A DNA stretch of 64,000 bases from JBARDN01 sp963755705. Its GTDB lineage: Bacteria > Desulfobacterota > Binatia > Binatales > Binataceae. Under the pieces are notes generated by a model, which saw only the letters and a list, made by a program, of their open reading frames with translations, was not told the DNA's origin and ran no database searches. Made by a program: the position numbers and the translations under genes. The DNA is taken from positions 434,001 to 498,000 of the forward strand of contig CAVWKW010000005.1 of assembly GCA_963755705.1 (NCBI GenBank), read 5' to 3'. Every line of letters begins with the position of its first letter. The stretch's first letter is position 1. Shown here piece by piece: positions 44,181 through 53,046 of the stretch.

Positions 44181-45668
44181 CTAGAAAGCGAGCTGAATCT
44201 GCGTTTCGAACACGCTTTCGTTCGGACGATCTTTGGGCGCGGCCGTCGTCCCTGCCCCGCCGTCGAAGAACGTATTGGCGTAGTCGTATTGCCATTTCAG
44301 GTTCTGGGTCGGATACCACGCGAGGCCCACGGCCACTTCGGTTGCCTCTTTTGCGGAGGCTGCCGGATCGGCAAATCCCAGTTTGAACTGGGCGCTGTCC
44401 GTCGCCACGTTGCTGATACGCGCGGCGAGTTCCCACGCGCCCCAGCCTCCGCTTTCCGGGGCAAAATCGCGCAAGGGCGTAAAACCGTTGTACGACTCGC
44501 TCTCGCCCGTCAGTGCATACATTGCTTCGACGCTGTAGCCATCGTCGGTGAACGACGCATAGTCATTGACGGTCTTGGTAACGATACCCCTTGTAACGGT
44601 GGTGAACCGGTTCAGTTCGTGAGTATCGGATGCATATTCCGCCAGCACTCCGAATGGACCCCAATAGTAATAGCCTTGCGGAGACAACCGGTATCGTCGG
44701 CCGGCCGCGGTGACCCCCTTGGTATAGCCAAACCACTCCACCTGTCCGTATGTTTTGTAGACGGAGGTGGTGCTGCCGCTCTCATCGCCATAGGTCGCGG
44801 CAAAGCCGAGCCCCAGGCCCCGGGCCCACGCGTACTGACTCTTCTTGAAAGGCTCGGCGAAGACGCGGCCCAGAAAATCCTTGCCGTCATTGACGTCGGA
44901 TTCAACGCTGGCAGTGTTGTTCGGTACCCCATTCATTATAGCCAGTTGATAACTCAGTCGGCCGTCGAAGAACGCGCCGCGGACCTCGGGTCCGTAGTCG
45001 CGGTTCGGCACCAGGTTGTTGGTCTCCGCGCGTTCACTGAAAAGCACATAGGTATCCACCTGCAGGCGCTCGAGGCCGAACGGCGCCTTGAATTTGCCGA
45101 TCCGAAATTGCGCCCACGGGATGTTGTCAGCGCCGACATACGCGTCCTGGAGGATGACCTTCCCCTGGCCAAAATCGGGAGTGATGTTGAAGTCGTAGTA
45201 TTTGTCGAACGTCGCCATGAAGATTGGCCGCGCCCGATTCAGGTAGAACGTGCTCGGCGTCTTGTCGGTTCCGTTGGCGAAGAAACGCGCATCGCTCTGA
45301 ATGATCCCGTGGAGTCCGAACTGCCAGTCGTTGTTGGCCGAGGCAATCGAAAAGCCCTGGGTCCCCGCGGTGATGACCGGCGCGCTCTTGGCCTTTGCCT
45401 GATCCGACGCAATCTGCGCCTGCTCGGTCTGAGCCTGCGCATCGAGTTTGCGGTCGATCACCTGGACCTTGTGATCGAGTCCTTCCAGCGTATCGACTCT
45501 TTGCTCGAGCTGCTTGATCTCCTTCCTCAGCTCGATAATCTGCTGATCCTTCGATGCGTCAGGGATCGCTGCCGACTGGGCAAAGGCTGAAGACGGAATA
45601 TTCGTGATCCCCGCGACGGTAGCGATCCAAATGGCCGGCAGTATCGCCAGCATCAGGTTTCTTTTCAC
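44181..45668 (-). CDS. Porin of the phosphate-selective O/P family
   Basis: 495 residues from GTG 45668 with GGAGGAG at 6 bases. A signal peptide (about 1-32) is followed by a coiled coil (QIIELRKEIKQLEQRVDTLE) and a beta-barrel beginning WQFGLHGIIQSDARFF, ending in a Phe (FETQIQLAF) as outer-membrane proteins do. Placed just upstream of sbp on the same strand, it probably passes sulfate or other anions across the outer membrane; the specificity is inferred from context. Confidence 0.87.
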   Translation of the reverse strand: MKRNLMLAILPAIWIATVAGITNIPSSAFAQSAAIPDASKDQQIIELRKEIKQLEQRVDTLEGLDHKVQVIDRKLDAQAQTEQAQIASDQAKAKSAPVITAGTQGFSIASANNDWQFGLHGIIQSDARFFANGTDKTPSTFYLNRARPIFMATFDKYYDFNITPDFGQGKVILQDAYVGADNIPWAQFRIGKFKAPFGLERLQVDTYVLFSERAETNNLVPNRDYGPEVRGAFFDGRLSYQLAIMNGVPNNTASVESDVNDGKDFLGRVFAEPFKKSQYAWARGLGLGFAATYGDESGSTTSVYKTYGQVEWFGYTKGVTAAGRRYRLSPQGYYYWGPFGVLAEYASDTHELNRFTTVTRGIVTKTVNDYASFTDDGYSVEAMYALTGESESYNGFTPLRDFAPESGGWGAWELAARISNVATDSAQFKLGFADPAASAKEATEVAVGLAWYPTQNLKWQYDYANTFFDGGAGTTAAPKDRPNESVFETQIQLAF

Positions 45669-45806
45669 GGAAGACTCCTCCGACCGGGAGAGCTTCCGGA
45701 TGTCCAGTCAGCTCGAATGGGTTTTTCATCGGCTCTGATTCCTGTGGCCCGAATCCTTCTCTGGTCCGGCGCAAGCTACTGTGCTGTGAACCTCGAATCG
45801 ACTGGC

Positions 45807-45986
45807 TCAAGATCGATCCGGGCGGTCGAAGCGAAACTTTTCCTTGCGCTCGATCTGGATGATCCTGCCGTCCTGGATCACCACCTCGACGGAGCCAAAG
45901 CGGAGCCCCTGAATTGCCTGCGAGATACGCTCGAGGACTTGCGCAGGCGGGTAACCGTTTCTGAACTGGCTTTTCTTGTCATCCAT
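45807..45986 (-). CDS. DUF2292 (YezD-like) small protein
   Basis: 59 residues from ATG 45986 (AGGT 7 bases upstream) to a TGA at 45807. It contains ERISQAIQGLRFGSVEVVIQ, DGRIIQIERKEKFRF, the signature of the DUF2292/YezD family, which is common beside sulfur-assimilation genes and Rrf2 regulators. Its role is unknown. It sits between the Rrf2 gene and the porin/sbp/cys genes on the same strand. Confidence 0.85.
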   Translation of the reverse strand: MDDKKSQFRNGYPPAQVLERISQAIQGLRFGSVEVVIQDGRIIQIERKEKFRFDRPDRS

Positions 45987-45994
45987 AACTAAAC

Positions 45995-46020
45995 CTATTA
46001 GAAGAATAGAATAGTCTTCT
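45995..46020 (-). promoter_or_regulatory. Candidate promoter/operator of the sulfate regulon
   Basis: AT-rich overlapping palindromes CTATT-AGAAG-AATAG (45995-46009) and AGAAGA-N9-TCTTCT (46000-46020). On the minus strand TCTAAT resembles a -10 box. Position just before the DUF2292 gene and just after rrf2 suits a site for the adjacent regulator. Confidence 0.4.
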
Positions 46021-46031
46021 CGAAAAATGCC

Positions 46032-46490
46032 TCAGATGGAAAAGCTCACCGCCTCTTTTCCCAGCACCGCCAGCTCGACCTGTTTCAGCATGTCGTGCAG
46101 CGTAGTCGTATCCAGGATCTGCGCGGTAGCGTCGCGAACCTGCTTCATCACCATCCGGATGCCGCAGATTCGTTCGTCGCGGCATTCGCGGCATCGGATG
46201 TACGCGCTGCGGCTGACGCATGGCAAAGGCGCCAAAGGCCCGTCCAGCACCCGAATCACGTGGCCGAGGGTGATTTGCTGGGGTGGACGGCCCAGCGAAT
46301 AGCCGCCCCCTTTGCCTTTCCTGCTCTGCAGGATTCCCGCGTTTTTGAGTTCCAGCAGGATGATCTCGAGAAACTTGCGCGAGATTTCTTCGCGCCGCGC
46401 GATATCCGAAATCAAGACCGGTCCCTGGCCGTATTCTTTGGCCAGGATGGTCAGCGCCTTGAGCGCGTATTTCGATTTCTTTGATAGCAT
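46032..46490 (-). CDS. Rrf2-family regulator of the sulfate genes
   Basis: 152 residues. Winged helix MLSKKSKYALKALTILAKEY and KFLEIILLELKNAGILQSRK, then GKGGGYSLGRPPQQITLGHV. Four Cys in PCVSRSAYIRCRECRDERIC could hold an Fe-S cluster. It is upstream of DUF2292-porin-sbp-cysTWA on one strand, which suggests a CymR/IscR-like sulfur regulator. Confidence 0.88.
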   Translation of the reverse strand: MLSKKSKYALKALTILAKEYGQGPVLISDIARREEISRKFLEIILLELKNAGILQSRKGKGGGYSLGRPPQQITLGHVIRVLDGPLAPLPCVSRSAYIRCRECRDERICGIRMVMKQVRDATAQILDTTTLHDMLKQVELAVLGKEAVSFSI

Positions 46491-46555
46491 TTACCCTATG
46501 GATTGAGTGGACTTATCATTGAAAGCCCGGCGGAGTCAAATCCGGGACGGTCGAA

Positions 46556-46954
46556 TTATTTCGTGCGGTTGATTTTGGGCGCGCGCCGCCGTTCCAGGAA
46601 GATCCGTGCTCGACGCTTCAGGCCGTCGCGCTCGTCACGCGGCGCCGCCCGGATTTCCGCGACTAACGCGGAAACTTCGTCGCAAAGCCGTTCGATATCG
46701 AGTCCCGCACGGACGGGCTTCATATCGTCGAGCGCCAGCATCGCCTGCGACATCAGGTTGATCGACGCTTGCCGCCCTCCGCGCTCGAACCGCAGATGCA
46801 GCCCCGCGGCGATCTGGTTGAGAGCATTGGCGACAGCCTTCAAATCGTCGTCGTCGATAGCGCGCAGCGAATTCTCGAAGCCCTCCGCGGCGTCGAAATA
46901 CTCACCGCGGTTGAACGCCGCGATCGCGCGTTCGAAATCAGGATTAGCCGCCAT
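46556..46954 (-). CDS. DUF309-like protein
   Basis: 132 residues from ATG 46954 (a TTG codon precedes it). Helical, with ERAIAAFNRGEYFDAAEGFE, LNQIAAGLHLRFERGGRQAS and a run of hydrophobic helices matching DUF309. The usual AHExWE motif is altered to AAEGFE, so any metal or catalytic role may be lost. Function unknown. Confidence 0.65.
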   Translation of the reverse strand: MAANPDFERAIAAFNRGEYFDAAEGFENSLRAIDDDDLKAVANALNQIAAGLHLRFERGGRQASINLMSQAMLALDDMKPVRAGLDIERLCDEVSALVAEIRAAPRDERDGLKRRARIFLERRRAPKINRTK

Positions 46955-46998
46955 CAAGACTATTGAACGCTCAACGCCGCCGCGCGCGCAACAATTTT

Positions 46999-47024
46999 AT
47001 CCTTTGCAGGGCGAGGGATAAGAT
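46999..47024. repeat. Copy 1 of a short dispersed repeat
   Basis: CCTTTGCAGGGCGAGGGATA plus AGAT resembles two other intergenic sites, 56437-56465 (inverted) and 59957-59983. Confidence 0.45.
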
Positions 47025-47043
47025 GCGGGGCTAGGGATAAGAA

Positions 47044-47871
47044 TCAGAGCAGCTCTTTTTCTTCGACCGCTTTGAACTCGGCTTCGCCTAGCGCTTCGGA
47101 TTTGCGCTTGCCGTGCAACTCGTACATCTCGAACAGCGCGGATTTGTGCGGGCGCACTTTGCCGAGCGGGCACTTGGCCCAATCCTCGAGCGATTCGTCG
47201 CAATAGCCCATCCGGTTCTCGCCGCACTTGGGTTGCAGGAACACCGCGATCTCGGGCAGCACGCGCCTGATCTCCGCCCGCATCATCGCCACCATCCGCC
47301 GAATCTCCCACTGCGCGCGCAGGCACAGGCGCAGGTCGCAGATGTGCAGCATCTCGGCGAAATTGACCATCACATGAAAATTGGTCGGCGCGGCGTTGGG
47401 CAGCACGAAGCGCGCATCCTCGGCCGGAATACCCGCCTTGAGCGCCTTGGCGTACAGCTCCGACACCTTCGCGAGCAGCTCTTCGTACTCGCCGGCGAGC
47501 CCGACGCGCTGCCACGATTGCGGCAGCACATACGCCATCCGCTCCTGTTTGAACTTGACGTAGCGCTGGCTCTGCTGCTCGAAGCTGATTCCGATCCGAT
47601 GCCGCACGAACTGATGCGACAGCGATCGCGATACGCCCGAGATCCCGAACCAGAACACGACCTGCTCGAGCGGCGAGGCGTGGCCGGTCTTCAGCCGCTC
47701 GCCGATAAACTTGGCGATCGTCTCATGGCTGATTTTCTCAGCTCGGATTTTTTCCCAGACTTCGATCGGAGTGTCCGACGAATAGCAGGTGCGGAACGCG
47801 GCGTAGAGCTTCTCGAGCGGAAGCTGCGCGTAATCCACCAGCTTGACCTCCATCTTCGTCTGATTGCTCAT
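47044..47871 (-). CDS. thyX: Flavin-dependent thymidylate synthase
   Basis: 275 residues from ATG 47871; an upstream in-frame ATG at 47952 overlaps pyrD leader sequence and is unlikely. ThyX motif RHRIGISFEQQSQRY fits RHRxxSxxxxSxR, and SLSHQFVRHR is typical. It methylates dUMP using FADH2 and methylene-tetrahydrofolate. Divergent from pyrD. Confidence 0.94.
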   Translation of the reverse strand: MSNQTKMEVKLVDYAQLPLEKLYAAFRTCYSSDTPIEVWEKIRAEKISHETIAKFIGERLKTGHASPLEQVVFWFGISGVSRSLSHQFVRHRIGISFEQQSQRYVKFKQERMAYVLPQSWQRVGLAGEYEELLAKVSELYAKALKAGIPAEDARFVLPNAAPTNFHVMVNFAEMLHICDLRLCLRAQWEIRRMVAMMRAEIRRVLPEIAVFLQPKCGENRMGYCDESLEDWAKCPLGKVRPHKSALFEMYELHGKRKSEALGEAEFKAVEEKELL

Positions 47872-48034
47872 TGCGTCGTTCGTCCGCCTCCGGAAAATCC
47901 TACGCTCGATTCGATTTCCACGATCATATTCCATGCGCGCACGGGAATGCATCCATCGTCGCGACGTTTATCCCCACGGCGCCGATTTGCGTGGCCTACC
48001 CGGGGACTGCAAGATTGCCGATGCGAGGTCCACG

Positions 48035-49093
48035 ATGCTCTCGGAACTGTACAAACTCGCCAAACCCGCACTGTTCCAGTGTGACGCTGAAACCGCTCAT
48101 CGCATGACGCTCTCGCTCCTGTCAACCTGGCCGCTCCTGGCGCCGCCGGCCGATCCGCCCGAGCTGCGCGTCAAGCTTTGGGACCTGGAATTTTCAAATC
48201 CGATCGGATTGGCGGCCGGGATGGATAAAGACGCGGTCGCGGCCGGCGCATGGCAGGGACTCGGTTTCGGATTCGCCGAGCTCGGCACGGTGACGCCTCG
48301 TCCGCAGCCGGGAAACCCGCGGCCGCGCGTGTTCCGGCTGCCCGGCGATCGCGCGCTAATCAACCGGCTCGGCTTTCCGAGTGACGGGATGGACGCGGTC
48401 GCGCGCCGAATCGAGCGGATTCGCAATCGCGGCGTCGCGCTCCGGCTCGCGATCAATCTCGGACCGAACAAGGAGACCGCGGTGGAAAGCGTCGCGGAAG
48501 ATTACGCGGCGCTGGTCCGCCGGATGGGCGTGCTGGCAGATTTTATCGTCGTCAACGTCAGCTCTCCGAACACGCCGGGCTTGCGCAACTGGCAATCGCC
48601 TGAGCGGATGCGCGAAATTGTTGCCGCGATTACCGCTGCGATCTCGACCTCGGCGCGCCGGCCGCCGATCCTGCTCAAGGTCGCGCCCGATCTCGAGCCC
48701 GCCGACCTGCGGCAGATCTGCGACGCCGCGCTCGAGCTCGCACTCGATGGAATCGTCGCGACCAACACGACACTCGCGCGCGACGCCGTCGGAATCAAAT
48801 CCGAGCAGGTGGGCGGCTTAAGCGGTACGCCGTTGCGCGGCCGCGCGCGCGAATTTATTCGCGAGGTTCATCGCCACAGCGGCGGACGCCTCAAGATCAT
48901 CGGGGTTGGCGGCGTCTCGAGCGCCGACGACGCATGGGAGCATATCCGCGCCGGTGCGAGCCTGGTCGAGCTCTACACCGCGCTCATCTACCAAGGCCCC
49001 GGCGTCGTGGCGGAGATCAAGCGCGGCCTGATGGCCTTGCTCCGGCGCGAGGGATTTCGCTCTATTAGCGATGCGATCGGCACCGGCGCCTGA
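48035..49093 (+). CDS. pyrD: Dihydroorotate dehydrogenase class 2
   Basis: 352 residues from ATG 48035, preceded by GAGG at 6 bases. N-terminal quinone-linked helices (MLSELYKLAKPALFQCDAET), LGFGFAELGTVTPRPQPGNP, catalytic Ser in NVSSPNTPGLR and GVGGVSSADDAWE. It oxidises dihydroorotate with the quinone pool at the membrane. Confidence 0.95.
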   Translation: MLSELYKLAKPALFQCDAETAHRMTLSLLSTWPLLAPPADPPELRVKLWDLEFSNPIGLAAGMDKDAVAAGAWQGLGFGFAELGTVTPRPQPGNPRPRVFRLPGDRALINRLGFPSDGMDAVARRIERIRNRGVALRLAINLGPNKETAVESVAEDYAALVRRMGVLADFIVVNVSSPNTPGLRNWQSPERMREIVAAITAAISTSARRPPILLKVAPDLEPADLRQICDAALELALDGIVATNTTLARDAVGIKSEQVGGLSGTPLRGRAREFIREVHRHSGGRLKIIGVGGVSSADDAWEHIRAGASLVELYTALIYQGPGVVAEIKRGLMALLRREGFRSISDAIGTGA

Positions 49094-49125
49094 GCGCGAT
49101 TGTCCGGCCGCGAAGGAACCACGCG

Positions 49126-49953
49126 ATGGCATCATCAGCGGCGCAGCCAAAACCAATCGTCGACGCGAAATGGGCGCGAGCGCATCGCGGCGACAAGAAT
49201 GTCGTGTTCATCGACACACGCGCGGCCGACGACTACTGGGCGGGCCATATCCGCGGCGCCCGCCATTTTGATCCGTTTCCGTTTCACTACTCCGATAGTT
49301 CGGATCGCGGCATCCGGGAATTTCGCGCGCAGCTCGAATGGATATTCTCCGCGCTCGGTGTCACCGGCAAGGAAACCGTCGTATGTTACGAGAACGACTC
49401 CGGGATGCGCGCGGCGCGCGTGCTGTGGCTGCTCGAATGGATGGGGCATCGGCGCGCGCGGATGCTCGACGGGGGGCTCGGCGCGCTCGCGAATGAAAAG
49501 CTCTCGACCGCGCCGGCAGCGATAAAGCCGACCCATTTCAAAGGCAGCGCGCGCGATGAGGTCTCCGCGTCGAGCGCGTATGTCGTCGGCCGCCTCGGAC
49601 GCCCCGAGGTGCGCATCTTCGACGTCCGCAGCGACGCCGAGTATTTCGGCGAACGCGTGCGCGCCCGTCACGCCGGCGCGATTCCCGGCTCGGTTCATCG
49701 CGATTGGACGGAAGCCAACACCCCCGAAGGCAAATTCAAAGCGTCCGCAGTGCTGCGGGCCGAGTACGAAGCGCTCGGCCTGCGTCCCGACGCCGAGATC
49801 ATTCCATATTGCCAGGGCGGCTACCGCGCCGCGCATGCGCTGGTCGCGCTGCGGCTGGCCGGTTACCCCAATGTGCGCAACTACTGGGGCTCGTGGGCCG
49901 AATGGGGTAATCGCGACGACGTTCCGATCGAGCATCCAGTGCGCAAGAGCTAG
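49126..49953 (+). CDS. Tandem-rhodanese sulfurtransferase
   Basis: 275 residues, two rhodanese domains (about 10-135 and 150-270). The C-terminal active loop CQGGYRA (Cys about 229) is intact; the N-terminal domain has VCYENDSGMRA instead of an active loop. The +1/+2 residues are typical of thiosulfate rather than mercaptopyruvate sulfurtransferases (CRKG/T vs CGSG/T), but CQGG fits neither exactly. Starts 32 bases after pyrD. Confidence 0.88.
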   Translation: MASSAAQPKPIVDAKWARAHRGDKNVVFIDTRAADDYWAGHIRGARHFDPFPFHYSDSSDRGIREFRAQLEWIFSALGVTGKETVVCYENDSGMRAARVLWLLEWMGHRRARMLDGGLGALANEKLSTAPAAIKPTHFKGSARDEVSASSAYVVGRLGRPEVRIFDVRSDAEYFGERVRARHAGAIPGSVHRDWTEANTPEGKFKASAVLRAEYEALGLRPDAEIIPYCQGGYRAAHALVALRLAGYPNVRNYWGSWAEWGNRDDVPIEHPVRKS

Positions 49954-49961
49954 AGGCCCTG

Positions 49962-50588
49962 ATGGCTTCGTCGCGGATTTTGCTGATTACCGGATTCGCG
50001 CCGTTTCGCGGCGAGCGCATCAATCCCTCATGGGAGATCGCGCGCAGTCTCGACGGCGACGAGATCGCGGCGCTCAAAGTCAAATCAGTAAAAATCCCGG
50101 TCGGATGCGCTGCTGCAGTGCGGCGGCTCAACGCAGGGATCGTGCGCTATCGCCCGCGCGCGATCCTCGGCCTCGGACAGGCGGGCGGCAGGCCGGCAAT
50201 CTCAATCGAGAAAGTCGCGATCAATCTGGCCGACGAAAACGCCGGTGCCGATGACCGCTACGGCGCGAGCGCGAAGCCTGTAATCGCAGGCGCGCCCGAG
50301 GCCTACTTCGCGCGGATTCCGATCCCCGCCGTGATGCGCGAGATGCGCCGGCGCGAAATTCCCGCGCAGGTCTCGCTCAGCGCCGGCGCGTACGCTTGCA
50401 ACGCCCTGATGTACGCGAGCCTGCATCTGACGCGGCGTCGCCAAAACCTGCCGGTGGGTTTCATCCATCTGCCCTATGACTCGCGCCAGAGCGCGCGCCA
50501 TCCGAACGCGCCGAGCATGGCGACCGGGGTGATGGAAACCGCGGTCCGCGCGGTCGCCGCGATCATCGCGCGCGCCGCGTTGGCTTAA
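49962..50588 (+). CDS. pcp: Pyroglutamyl-peptidase I (C15)
   Basis: 208 residues. LITGFAPFRGERINPSWE at the N-terminus; catalytic triad Glu83 (AISIEKVAINLAD), Cys146 (SAGAYACNALMY), His169 (GFIHLPY). It removes N-terminal pyroglutamate from peptides. Follows the sulfurtransferase by 8 bases. Confidence 0.9.
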   Translation: MASSRILLITGFAPFRGERINPSWEIARSLDGDEIAALKVKSVKIPVGCAAAVRRLNAGIVRYRPRAILGLGQAGGRPAISIEKVAINLADENAGADDRYGASAKPVIAGAPEAYFARIPIPAVMREMRRREIPAQVSLSAGAYACNALMYASLHLTRRRQNLPVGFIHLPYDSRQSARHPNAPSMATGVMETAVRAVAAIIARAALA

Positions 50589-51560
50589 TCAGCCGCGTAT
50601 CGCGGAGGCGAACGCTTCCAGCTCGGATGCGATATACGGACCCGCCGGCTGGTAGGCAATCTCGGTCGCACCCGCCGCTTCGAGCGCCGCTGCGCGCTCG
50701 CGCCATCCGGCGCGCGTCAGCGCGATTCCCTGCTTGACCAGCATCGCGCCGGTGACGAATGGCCGGTCGCGATCATTGATCGCGATCAGATGCTGATCGT
50801 GCAACGCCAGATGACGCTGACGGCTGGGCACTTTCTCATACGCCGCCGCCCATTCCTGCCCGCGTTCCACTAACTGGAGCATCTTGTTCTCGAGCGCGAA
50901 ATGAAACAGCACCGGCGCCGCATGGCCCGCCGCGGCGAGCACTCGCGCCGATCCTGGATCCTCGCCATCACGAAGCACCGTGCCGAAAGTCAGCGCGATA
51001 CTCCACTTGAAGCCGGGAATCGGGTTCGGCGCGCCAAACACGCCGTCGCCGAGTTCGCGCGCCACCGCGATTCCTTTTGGACCGGCGGCGCCAATAATGA
51101 TCGGCACCTCGATCGGACGCGCCGCGCCGTAGCCTTGCGGATGAAGCATCCGGATCGCCGCGCCTTCCCACTGCGCTTCATCGCCGCGCAACAAGGCGCG
51201 CAGCACCTGCACATACTCGCGCACGTCGGACCACTTCATCGGCCGCTTGCCCATCGTCAGCCGTCCGGTGAAGCCCGACCCGATCGCGACCACCACGCGG
51301 CGCGGACCCGCGATCGATACGAGCGTTGCGATCGCTGCCGCGTTGACCATCGGATGCCGCAGGCTCGGCACCAGCACTCCCGGGCCCAGGCCGATTCTGC
51401 TCGTACGCTCGGCGGCGCGGCAGAGTTGCACCCAGACGTCGGGGTAGAGCGCGGGCGAATCGTAAAACCAGGCGCGCGAGTACCCCAGTTCTTCGGCGAT
51501 TCGCGCGTACTCGTGACTTTCAGAAGAAGTCGCGAACGCGCATGAAAGTTCCAGTGCCAT
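50589..51560 (-). CDS. LLM-class flavin-dependent oxidoreductase
   Basis: 323 residues of the luciferase-like TIM barrel: EYARIAEELGYSRAWFYDSP, GPGVLVPSLRHPMVNAAAIA, VAIGSGFTG, VPIIIGAAGPKGIAVARELG. The family uses FMN or F420; many bacterial members resemble methylene-tetrahydromethanopterin reductase. Substrate unknown. Convergent with pcp (adjacent stops). Confidence 0.88.
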   Translation of the reverse strand: MALELSCAFATSSESHEYARIAEELGYSRAWFYDSPALYPDVWVQLCRAAERTSRIGLGPGVLVPSLRHPMVNAAAIATLVSIAGPRRVVVAIGSGFTGRLTMGKRPMKWSDVREYVQVLRALLRGDEAQWEGAAIRMLHPQGYGAARPIEVPIIIGAAGPKGIAVARELGDGVFGAPNPIPGFKWSIALTFGTVLRDGEDPGSARVLAAAGHAAPVLFHFALENKMLQLVERGQEWAAAYEKVPSRQRHLALHDQHLIAINDRDRPFVTGAMLVKQGIALTRAGWRERAAALEAAGATEIAYQPAGPYIASELEAFASAIRG

Positions 51561-51592
51561 ATGCTTATCCTTGTCCGTTCGGATTTTTATAT

Positions 51593-52570
51593 TTATTTGA
51601 TCGCGACTGCGTTGGGCGGCGTTGCGATTCCGCCCTCGAGGTTCATCGGCACCGATACCACCATGAACTCGTAACGATTATCCGCGGCGCAGTCAGCGGC
51701 AAGATCGTCGAGGACAAATTGCTCGCCCAGTGGCAGCCCGAGCATCGAGAGCGCGCGATAATGCAGCGCGCCTTCGTCCTTGAAATCCCACGGCCACTGC
51801 TCGACCGCGGGACAGTCGGTCCCGATCGCGGCGACGCGGCTGTCCCATAGCCATCCGACCATCTCGCTGGTCGCTTCGATTCCGCACGACCTGAGCGCCT
51901 CGAGCGGCGCCATCGCCTTCTTCTCCGCCGCCGACGCGCCGACGTATGCGCCCAGCCATCCGGTCCGCACCAGCAGGATAGATCCCGGCTTGAGCGTGGA
52001 TTTCTGCGCGGTCAGCGCGTCCTGCAAATCCTTGAGCTTGTAGGTCGCCGAGGTCAGCGGGTCGAGCGGGCGGCCCTTGTCCTGCGTGAATTTGCGCACG
52101 TCGATCAGCACGCCACGTCCGACCACGCGATTTGCCCATTTGTGAATACTCAGTTTGCCGTCCGGTCCGTCCTTCACTTCTTCATCTTTGACCCCGTTGT
52201 AGAACGCGCGATGCCGCACGTGGCCGACGTGAGCCAGCCCGTCCCACTGGCTGCCTTCCTGCGTGTTGTAGTTGTCGAGCGAGTCGTCGTGACCCAGCAG
52301 ACCGTATTGCTCGAAGCTCAGGATCGTGTGCTTGGCGGGCAGCCGATTGAACAGCGGGGGCTTGGCGTAGTTGATGGGAGTATCGAGCCGGAACACGCGC
52401 CCCTTTTGCACCAGCCGCGCCGCTTCGACGACACCCTCGGGCGTCAGGAAGTTGAGGCATCCGAATTCGTCGTTGTCGCCGAACACGCCCCAAGAGGATT
52501 CGGCGGGCGCGCCTTTCTTTACCGGCAAATCCTTGAAGCGCGGAATTTTGTCGTAATCAATTGATGCCAT
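51593..52570 (-). CDS. Cyclase-family (kynurenine-formamidase-like) metal hydrolase
   Basis: 325 residues from ATG 52570, with GAGGAG at 9 bases. Contains LNFLTPEGVVEAARLVQKGR, FRLDTPINYAKPP, SQWDGLAHVGHV and GRGVLIDVR. The HxGTHxD metal motif of classic family members is replaced by QWDGLAH, as in the larger cyclase/hydrolase branch. Substrate unknown. Follows the LLM gene region on the same strand, 32 bases away. Confidence 0.82.
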   Translation of the reverse strand: MASIDYDKIPRFKDLPVKKGAPAESSWGVFGDNDEFGCLNFLTPEGVVEAARLVQKGRVFRLDTPINYAKPPLFNRLPAKHTILSFEQYGLLGHDDSLDNYNTQEGSQWDGLAHVGHVRHRAFYNGVKDEEVKDGPDGKLSIHKWANRVVGRGVLIDVRKFTQDKGRPLDPLTSATYKLKDLQDALTAQKSTLKPGSILLVRTGWLGAYVGASAAEKKAMAPLEALRSCGIEATSEMVGWLWDSRVAAIGTDCPAVEQWPWDFKDEGALHYRALSMLGLPLGEQFVLDDLAADCAADNRYEFMVVSVPMNLEGGIATPPNAVAIK

Positions 52571-53046
52571 CGTTGCACTCTCCTCATTTGGTCTTCCATA
52601 GGGCGTCATTCGCGGTCCATTGTTGCAACACGGTCTCTGAATGTCATTCCCGCGCGTGGCTGCCGCGCGAGGAATCCCGATAGAAGGGCAGCGGCGTGTA
52701 ATGTTGGCTCCGGAGCATGGCCGCTTCGGGATTCCTCGCCCAGGGCTCGGAATGACGATCGGGGGCTCGGCTGAGGCTACGATACTCATGCACCTCGCCC
52801 GCATCCGTCATTTCGACCGGAGGGAGAAATCCCGAGGCGTTCATTCTCGACTCAAACACCACATGCGGAGACCCTTCGCTCGGGATTCCTCGCGCGCGGC
52901 AGCCACGCACGCGGGAATGACACCGCAGCCCAGAGGCGAAAGACCTACGCGCCGCGATTCTTTTCAGCACCACTGTGGCTGTTCGCACTAATCGCTTCGC
53001 GTGGTCTTTCACAGCGGCGTTTATCGACCGGTCCATCCGAGCTTGT
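52571..53046. repeat. Intergenic cluster of short alternating repeats (no gene)
   Basis: No coding frame is convincing. Two nearly identical arms in opposite orientation, 52643-52681 and 52880-52922 (reverse complements with two 2-base indels), contain TCATTCCCGCG and GAGGAATCCCG. Related units lie at 52728-52756 and 52807-52836. They belong to the common dispersed 'GTCATTCC...GGAATCC' type of intergenic repeat. Confidence 0.65.

Noticed and set aside
44130..45590. 486-codon open frame opposite the porin
   Set aside because: Porin frame has signal peptide, ribosome site and barrel motifs; this one has none.
45559..45810. 83-codon open frame overlapping the porin start
   Set aside because: It overlaps the porin N-terminus by 110 bases and lacks conserved motifs; the porin has the better ribosome site.
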